DNA of 37,301 nt, taken from NCBI GenBank assembly GCA_020686985.1, contig JAJEPU010000031.1, positions 1-37,301 on the forward strand, read 5' to 3'. The notes beneath the pieces are model-generated. The model did no database searches, was not told where the DNA came from, and was given only the letters and a program-made list of their open reading frames with translations. This document shows positions 32,226 to 37,301 of this stretch, in pieces. A program made the translations under genes and the position numbers. The stretch comes from Brotaphodocola catenula. GTDB lineage: Bacteria; Bacillota; Clostridia; Lachnospirales; Lachnospiraceae. Position 1 is the first letter of the stretch; the number at the start of each line of letters is the position of its first letter.

Positions 32226-32254
32226 TTGCCAAATATGAGAAGGTGTGGTATATT
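32226..32254 (+). promoter_or_regulatory. Promoter of the first tRNA group
   Basis: TTGCCA (32226-32231) and TATATT (32249-32254), 17-base spacer, 11 bases before tRNA-Leu(AAG). Confidence 0.65.
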
Positions 32255-32264
32255 ATAGGAGTCG

Positions 32265-32348
32265 GCGGAAGTGCTGGAATTGGCAGACAGGCTAGACTAA
32301 GGATCTAGTGGCAGCAATGTCGTGTGGGTTCAAGTCCCATCTTCCGCA
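32265..32348 (+). tRNA. tRNA-Leu, anticodon AAG
   Basis: An 84-nt class II tRNA. The acceptor stem is GCGGAAG/CTTCCGC with discriminator A; there is no encoded CCA. The D stem is CTG/CAG. The anticodon stem CTAGA/TCTAG has loop CTAAGGA, so positions 34-36 are AAG. The T stem is GTGGG/CCCAT. A long variable arm is present. It reads CUU and CUC leucine codons, probably with A34 changed to inosine. Confidence 0.9.
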
Positions 32349-32381
32349 TAGAACAGAAAGAAGCGATTCTTTCTGCGACAT

Positions 32382-32454
32382 TCCTCGATAGCTCAGTCGG
32401 TAGAGCACGCGGCTGTTAACCGCGCTGTCGTAGGTTCAAGTCCTACTCGGGGAG
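32382..32454 (+). tRNA. tRNA-Asn, anticodon GTT
   Basis: A 73-nt tRNA. The acceptor stem is TCCTCGA/TCGGGGA with discriminator G, anticodon stem CGCGG/CCGCG with loop CTGTTAA, and T stem GTAGG/CCTAC. No encoded CCA. Confidence 0.95.
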
Positions 32455-32458
32455 CTTT

Positions 32459-32542
32459 GCAGAAGTGGCGGAATTGGCAGACGCGCACGGTTCAGGTCCG
32501 TGTGGTAGCAATACCTTGAGGGTTCGACTCCCTTCTTCTGCA
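32459..32542 (+). tRNA. tRNA-Leu, anticodon CAG (copy 1)
   Basis: An 84-nt class II tRNA. The acceptor stem is GCAGAAG/CTTCTGC, anticodon stem CACGG/CCGTG with loop TTCAGGT, and T stem GAGGG/CCCTT. It begins 5 bases after tRNA-Asn and is identical to copy 2. Confidence 0.95.
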
Positions 32543-32557
32543 TGAGAGAAGAGAAGG

Positions 32558-32586
32558 CTGTGACAGAGATGTCGCGGTCTTTTTTT
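32558..32586 (+). terminator. Terminator of the first tRNA group
   Basis: CTGTGACA (32558-32565) and TGTCGCGG (32570-32577) pair, with two G-T pairs, and are followed by a T-rich run. Confidence 0.75.
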
Positions 32587-32588
32587 AT

Positions 32589-32619
32589 TGTTTCATAGGA
32601 AATTACGTCCTATGAAACA
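32589..32619. repeat. Palindromic repeat, copy 2
   Basis: TGTTTCATAGGA (32589-32600) pairs perfectly with TCCTATGAAACA (32608-32619) around the loop AATTACG. It differs from copy 1 at only two bases in the core. The remaining gap to 32817 holds a 12-base direct repeat GTGTTTGTTATG (32653-32664 and 32668-32679) and no gene. Confidence 0.7.
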
Positions 32620-32817
32620 ATAAATTCTCTGCGAGGGTACAAAGCGCCAGTTGTGTTTGTTATGGTCGTGTTTGTTATGCGCTGACGGTACTGATCAAAG
32701 GGAATGGTAAGCGTATAAGGAATAAGCTCTCCTTTTGGGGGATATGTTCGCGGGAACTTGAAGAAAATGACATGATTTTCAGAATATAACAAAAAAACAA
32801 AATAATTCAAATAATAG

Positions 32818-32846
32818 TTGACTTTTATGGGTGGATGCGATATACT
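32818..32846 (+). promoter_or_regulatory. Promoter of the second tRNA-Leu(CAG)
   Basis: TTGACT (32818-32823) and TATACT (32841-32846), 17-base spacer, 44 bases before the tRNA. Confidence 0.7.
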
Positions 32847-32890
32847 ACATATCGTTGAAACGGCGACTTGTGTTGTCGGGACAATGGTTT

Positions 32891-32974
32891 GCAGAAGTGG
32901 CGGAATTGGCAGACGCGCACGGTTCAGGTCCGTGTGGTAGCAATACCTTGAGGGTTCGACTCCCTTCTTCTGCA
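32891..32974 (+). tRNA. tRNA-Leu, anticodon CAG (copy 2)
   Basis: Identical over 84 nt to the copy at 32459-32542, including the TTCAGGT anticodon loop. The flanking bases and the terminator behind it are also shared, marking a recent duplication. Confidence 0.95.
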
Positions 32975-32989
32975 CGAGGAAAGAGAAGG

Positions 32990-33019
32990 CTGTGACAGAG
33001 ATATCACGGTCTTTTTTTT
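32990..33019 (+). terminator. Terminator of the second tRNA-Leu(CAG)
   Basis: CTGTGACA pairs imperfectly with TATCACGG and is followed by eight or nine T. It is homologous to the terminator at 32558. Confidence 0.7.
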
Positions 33020-33243
33020 GTGTGTAAGTGGTGTGAAAATCTTCTTTGGCACGTTTGTTTTCATTCGTCAAATTTTGTTCGTTCTTGTATATTTTACCAA
33101 ATTATAGTGGTATTGGGAGTGATTTTATGTTACAATATTAAGAAGATTTAAGGAATAATGGATCTTATTATTTACTTTATCTGTTTTTCAGATCGTATCT
33201 TATTGGGAGGTAATGGGGAAGTTAAAAACTTAGAGGAGGATGT

Positions 33244-36200
33244 ATGCGTAAGAAAAAACTTTGGAAACAAAAATGCGCGATGGGACTTGCGGTTGCTGTG
33301 ACGGCAACGAGCGTTCCGACTCCGGCTTTGGCTGGAAAGGCAGAGGTACCGGTTGCAAATGAGACGCAGGTAGAGGGGGAAGACACAGAGTCAGAGTCTG
33401 GTGATGTGGCAACATCCTCAGACGCAGATGTAGTCGATGACACCAAGAAACAGGAAGACAAGAAAGAAAAAGAAGAAAAGGTTTCGAAGGCGACGGCTTC
33501 CGATGCGGAAGAGAATGACGGAGAAGGCGATCTGATTGACGATGTGACCGTACCGGACAAGGAACAGAAGGCAACATCGAGTGATGCAGATTTGGAAGAA
33601 CCGGCAGAGGAGGAGCTTCTTCCGGCAAATCAGATTCAGTTGTCTGCGCAGGCAGGACAGAACTTAAACCAGGGTGCGACGATTGATGTCTGGGATGGCA
33701 TGACGGAAGAGGAGCTGAAAGAAGAACTCAAGCGTGAAGTGTGGGGCGGAGTGGATGCAGACTTCCCGGATACCTGGTATTATCATGCATCAGCGACGAC
33801 TTTAGGGAGACAGACGACGGACTGGGTTGAGCTTGGTGGAGAGACACTCAACAAGAAACTCAGACTTTCTGTTCAATCAGTAACTTATTCATCCCTGATG
33901 GATGTTGCAGTGAGTGGCTCTGCGACTTCTTTCGAGATTGGAATTGGTGCTGCGCGGACGACAAAGACGTATGCTGGAAAGGAATATGTGGAGACTTCCA
34001 TCGCTGATGGCGAGTATGCTACGGTAAAGATTCGCAAAGAGATCAAGGTAGCATACACGGAGCCGGATGAGACGGAAAATCACGGAACTCTGGTCGGAGA
34101 GAAGACGGCAAAACTGCGTCAGAAGTTCACATTTAAGATTACCCCGCAGGTCGGCTGGGTTCCGGAAGTCTCTGTAAGCAATGCTTCTGCAAGTTCCATT
34201 GATGTTTCCGTTATCAGAGACGGAGATCAGTATGTCTACACGATTGCAGGGGATGATATCACCGAGGATCTGGAAGTGAAGATCTCCTATCAGGCAGATC
34301 GCGCAAACGTGGAGACGATCACACTTGACAGCAACACCAGAGATAATTTCACAGTGAAATATGGCAGTAGTGAAGTGACGGGCGACGCGTTTGATATTAA
34401 TAAGACGGCGCGCGAGATCTCTATCAAAGCAAAAGACGGATATTTCCTTGCATCTGTGAATGGAAATACAGATCTGTCTGAGGACGATTTCTCAAATGAT
34501 GGCTGGATGACCTACACGATTGCGGATGGAGAGTCTACGATCAGTGTGGAGACGTTGAAGGCAGAGTTTGTGACGAACGCCAACCCGTGGCTTGCATGGG
34601 AGACGGATGATAGCGTAGATGAGGATACCGCAGGTAAGGTTCTTGATGCGGTACTTGACTGGACAAAGACGCTTCCGGGTGAGACCGTGATTTCCAAAGA
34701 TCAGGTTACGGTGGAATATCTGATGGGAACCGGAGCTGCCACTGGATCGAAGTCATACAAAGAGCTTACCTACGAAATAAAGGGAGCCGATTCCTATCTG
34801 TACAAAGGAGCTCATAATTTTGGAGCTGACACAGAGACCGTTCGGATTACCTGGAACGGCTCAAAGCGCTATCCGAAACTGGAGCTGGAGCTGGAGCTGG
34901 CACTTCGCCCGGATCGAAGCAACAAGGATATTGTGACGATCAAGACAGCAACCCGTGATGCTATTCAGATCCAGTACAAAGATGCGACCGTAACGGATGA
35001 CGAACTGCTTCTGGATAAGGACAACCATGAGATCAAGATCTCCGCAAAGGATGGATATTATCTTGAGAACGTGGATGGCACAATGCTTGGAGACTCTGAC
35101 TTTACGGCAGCTCATGTTTATGAGTATACCGTACCGGACGGAGCAACCGAGCTTTCCGTCTCTGTCAAGAAGATGAGTTTTGAAGCGAAACAGGACCCGA
35201 CGCTCAACTGGTATGAGGGAAAGGAGATCGATGAGAGCACCGCTCAGAAGATCATTGAGGCAGTTGTGGACTGGACAGGTACCGTACCGGATGAGTCTGT
35301 GATTGACAAGGAAGATTTGAAGGTTGAGTATGCAGCTTCTGATATGCCGGAGTCGAGTCTTTATTCTCCGTACAAGTCTCTGGATCATGATCCAGGCGTG
35401 AATTTCCTGGAGCATGAGTTTGGAGATAAAACTTCGGAGAAGATCCGAATTACCTGGAATGGAACAAATCAGTATCGGAAGATGGTATTGGAAGTGACTC
35501 TGAATCTGGAGGACACCCGTCTGGAGACCAGCGTGACACTGAATTCCGGTGTGAAGGTTACTTATGTTCCAGAGGATCAGGAGGAAACCTTCAAGCGAGC
35601 AGTCTATGAGCAGGTCATCAGCAAGGTAGATCCGCTTGCAGAGAAGCCGGCTTACGAGAAGTTTAAGATTGTCAACAATACGAAGACACTTTTGACCCCA
35701 GATTACAATGTGGGAACCAAGGAAGTTCAGGTAACTTATCTTGGCGATGATACTTACAAGTCGAGCAAGGCAACTGTGCAAGTGGAGATCGTGAAGGCAA
35801 AGTCTTCTATCCGCGTAAAACAGCTCTACGCGATTACTTATGGACAGGAAATTCCGGGAGAGTACATTGTCACGAATCCGGAGGGACTGAAGGTTCTGGC
35901 AATCTATGCAGGAGTGAACAGTGATTTTGATGGAACGATTATGTTTAATGTTCCGAAGATCACGGTTGCAGGCATGGATGTGGATCTGGAATCCATCATT
36001 CGCACAATTTTCCCGGATGGTGCTTCGATTAGTGATGTTCTGGAATTCCTGAACAGTGATGCGTCTCAGACCGTTCTGAAACTGTTAGAGCAGGCAGGAA
36101 TCGATACATCCAGCTTTATTCAGGCACTTGAGACGATCAGCAAGTACCTGCCGGATTCTGTGACCTCTCTGCGTGTGCAGTTTGGCACACCGAATCGTGC

Positions 36201-37301
36201 CGGTATGTATGCGACGGTTGCGATTGTCGCAGATCAGAACTATGAGTCTTCCGTCGGTGTCGGATCTCTGATCATCAAACCGGAGACTCAGGATGTCAGA
36301 CTTGTATGGAAAAACAATGTGACGACGATCGCGTTCAATGATCGTCCGGCTACCGATGAAGAGGCAGAGAAGCTGTTTGAGGCTGGAATTTATGTATCCG
36401 ATCAGGAGCAGGTGAACCCGACGACAGAGGTTCGTTACAGCTACAAGGGAACTTCTCTGGCTGGTGTCTACTATGACATGGCAACCCCGGTTCTCGATCC
36501 GGGAACTTACACCCAGACGGCTTACATTCGCAATGGAGATCAGCTGGCATGGCCGATTTCTCGTGAGTATACCGTAGAGCTTTCTGATTCCCAGATTCGT
36601 TTTGATGATCTGGATGAGGATGGAACGAAGACGGTATTTTACAATGGACAGCCTCAGGGACTGACTGCACAGCTGTACTATGGAAAAGATTTTGATCAGA
36701 AGTGTGAGAATGCAGAGCTTCATTACACCTACAACGGATCTTACACAGTTCCGACTGATGCAGGTATTTATGAGGTAGTTGCTGGGTTTAATGGAGACGG
36801 ATGGCACAAGATTGCACCGCATGTAACGGCAATCCTGATCATCAACAAAGTGACCCCGCAGATTGCGATCACACCGGCTGAGTATACCTACGATGGACAG
36901 GCTCACAGTGCAGAGTATCAGGTGACCGGTATTGATGGAGAGGAACTTGCAGGTGTAGAAGCAACGGTTACCTACACCAACATGGAGACTGGAGCAACGT
37001 CTCAGGATGCTCCGACCGAGGTTGGCACTTATCATGTGACGGTTACAGTCAAAGATTCTAAGAACTATGGCGCAAACAGCCAGACTGCCGAGCAGGCACT
37101 GGTGATCAAGAAGGCAGAGCTGCAGGGAACGAGCGTGGAGATCACGGATCTGGAGCACGTTTATGACGGAAATGTTCACAAGGCAAGTGTGAGCGTAACT
37201 GGAGTAGCAGACGAGCAGATTGATGACTATACGGTAACGTATCTGGATGAAGCCGGAGAAGTCGTAGAGAATCCGATCAATGCAGGAACATACAAAGTCA
37301 T
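33244..37301 (+). CDS. Large secreted surface protein with tandem domains (3' end outside window)
   Basis: The frame is open from ATG 33244, behind GAGGAGG, to the window edge: at least 1,352 residues. A signal peptide (MRKKKLWKQKCAMGLAVAV, cleavage after PALA at about 30) is followed by an acidic stalk with three (A)TSSDA/TASDA units (about 57-120). A pair of homologous domains of about 200 residues follows (353-556 and 557-758), then further beta-rich segments. Near the edge are MBG-like modules (AEYTYDGQAHSAEY, EHVYDGNVHKASV). No enzyme motif is visible. It is probably a cell-wall or matrix protein; an anchor would lie beyond the edge. Confidence 0.85.
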   Translation, partial: MRKKKLWKQKCAMGLAVAVTATSVPTPALAGKAEVPVANETQVEGEDTESESGDVATSSDADVVDDTKKQEDKKEKEEKVSKATASDAEENDGEGDLIDDVTVPDKEQKATSSDADLEEPAEEELLPANQIQLSAQAGQNLNQGATIDVWDGMTEEELKEELKREVWGGVDADFPDTWYYHASATTLGRQTTDWVELGGETLNKKLRLSVQSVTYSSLMDVAVSGSATSFEIGIGAARTTKTYAGKEYVETSIADGEYATVKIRKEIKVAYTEPDETENHGTLVGEKTAKLRQKFTFKITPQVGWVPEVSVSNASASSIDVSVIRDGDQYVYTIAGDDITEDLEVKISYQADRANVETITLDSNTRDNFTVKYGSSEVTGDAFDINKTAREISIKAKDGYFLASVNGNTDLSEDDFSNDGWMTYTIADGESTISVETLKAEFVTNANPWLAWETDDSVDEDTAGKVLDAVLDWTKTLPGETVISKDQVTVEYLMGTGAATGSKSYKELTYEIKGADSYLYKGAHNFGADTETVRITWNGSKRYPKLELELELALRPDRSNKDIVTIKTATRDAIQIQYKDATVTDDELLLDKDNHEIKISAKDGYYLENVDGTMLGDSDFTAAHVYEYTVPDGATELSVSVKKMSFEAKQDPTLNWYEGKEIDESTAQKIIEAVVDWTGTVPDESVIDKEDLKVEYAASDMPESSLYSPYKSLDHDPGVNFLEHEFGDKTSEKIRITWNGTNQYRKMVLEVTLNLEDTRLETSVTLNSGVKVTYVPEDQEETFKRAVYEQVISKVDPLAEKPAYEKFKIVNNTKTLLTPDYNVGTKEVQVTYLGDDTYKSSKATVQVEIVKAKSSIRVKQLYAITYGQEIPGEYIVTNPEGLKVLAIYAGVNSDFDGTIMFNVPKITVAGMDVDLESIIRTIFPDGASISDVLEFLNSDASQTVLKLLEQAGIDTSSFIQALETISKYLPDSVTSLRVQFGTPNRAGMYATVAIVADQNYESSVGVGSLIIKPETQDVRLVWKNNVTTIAFNDRPATDEEAEKLFEAGIYVSDQEQVNPTTEVRYSYKGTSLAGVYYDMATPVLDPGTYTQTAYIRNGDQLAWPISREYTVELSDSQIRFDDLDEDGTKTVFYNGQPQGLTAQLYYGKDFDQKCENAELHYTYNGSYTVPTDAGIYEVVAGFNGDGWHKIAPHVTAILIINKVTPQIAITPAEYTYDGQAHSAEYQVTGIDGEELAGVEATVTYTNMETGATSQDAPTEVGTYHVTVTVKDSKNYGANSQTAEQALVIKKAELQGTSVEITDLEHVYDGNVHKASVSVTGVADEQIDDYTVTYLDEAGEVVENPINAGTYKV
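34300..35517 (+). repeat. Tandem domain repeat within the surface protein
   Basis: Copy 1 (34300-34911) and copy 2 (34912-35517) each carry, in order, a TR-D-N/A-V/I-KY start, an EI-x-I-x-AKDGY turn, a DES/DED-TA-x-K-AV-DWT helix, and an RITWNG-x-x-x-Y-x-K end. Protein identity is moderate, so the duplication is old. Confidence 0.75.

Noticed and set aside
32265-32974. tRNA cluster as attachment site of the ICE remnant
   Set aside because: The element's right border lies near 12.5 kb, 20 kb away, and no integrase or tRNA fragment repeat was seen there.
32610-33071. Minus-strand frame of 153 codons across tRNA-Leu copy 2
   Set aside because: It runs through a tRNA gene, its promoter and its terminator; not coding.
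36085-37179. Minus-strand frame of 364 codons under the surface protein
   Set aside because: Antisense shadow; the plus-strand frame has a signal peptide, SD and recognisable domains.
1-37301. CRISPR array or restriction/defence island
   Set aside because: No regularly spaced repeat with unique spacers and no cas, nuclease or toxin-antitoxin pair was recognised in any frame.

Overview
The window looks like chromosome of an anaerobic, spore-forming Firmicute, most likely a Lachnospiraceae gut bacterium. The basis is a spore-gene cluster (spoIID, a spoIIQ-like gene, cotJABC), a type 2 isoleucyl-tRNA synthetase behind a T-box, an infC-rpmI-rplT operon with an AUU start, strong SD sequences throughout, and a Tn1549/CD1110-type conjugation module typical of that family. 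No species can be named from sequence alone.

Bases 1 to about 12,500 are accessory DNA. First come the tail of an unidentified gene, a divergent cupin/HxlR pair, and an IS91-like element made of a tyrosine recombinase coupled to a Y2 (HUH) transposase. Next is a 0.7 kb stretch with no convincing gene. It holds a roughly 90-base inverted repeat and an origin-like cluster: one perfect and one near-perfect DnaA box flanking TGTTATC/TGATAACA repeats. From 12.2 kb back to 4.2 kb, on the minus strand, runs part of an integrative conjugative element: RepA-like initiator (DUF6017), DUF5348, PcfB (DUF3801), VirD4 coupling ATPase, two small ORFs, Maff2, VirB6/TrbL-like, PrgI and VirB4. VirB4 departs from its family in its last residues and stops. 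No relaxase, peptidoglycan hydrolase or ICE integrase lies in the window, so this is either a decayed remnant or one arm of a rearranged element.

From about 12.6 kb the DNA is core genome. pncB (minus) faces away from T-box-ileS-glgP. Then come spoIID and a spoIIQ-like gene whose LytM domain appears to lack its zinc ligands, convergent with the spore-coat operon cotJA-cotJB-cotJC. A small CBS-domain protein follows. Next is a hybrid histidine kinase broken by an apparent frameshift, followed by a lone substrate-binding lipoprotein that may be its sensory partner, and a formate/nitrite channel.

The right end holds the translation operon infC-rpmI-rplT behind an attenuator-like leader, then tRNA-Leu(AAG), tRNA-Asn(GTT) and two identical tRNA-Leu(CAG) genes, and finally a very large secreted surface protein that runs off the window. 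RNA-level control recurs through the window: T-box, infC leader, a candidate attenuator before repA, and a hairpin masking the SD of the IS recombinase. The least ordinary items are the wobble-A tRNA-Leu, the kinase/lipoprotein pair, the zinc-ligand-free LytM protein, and the tandem domain of the surface protein.
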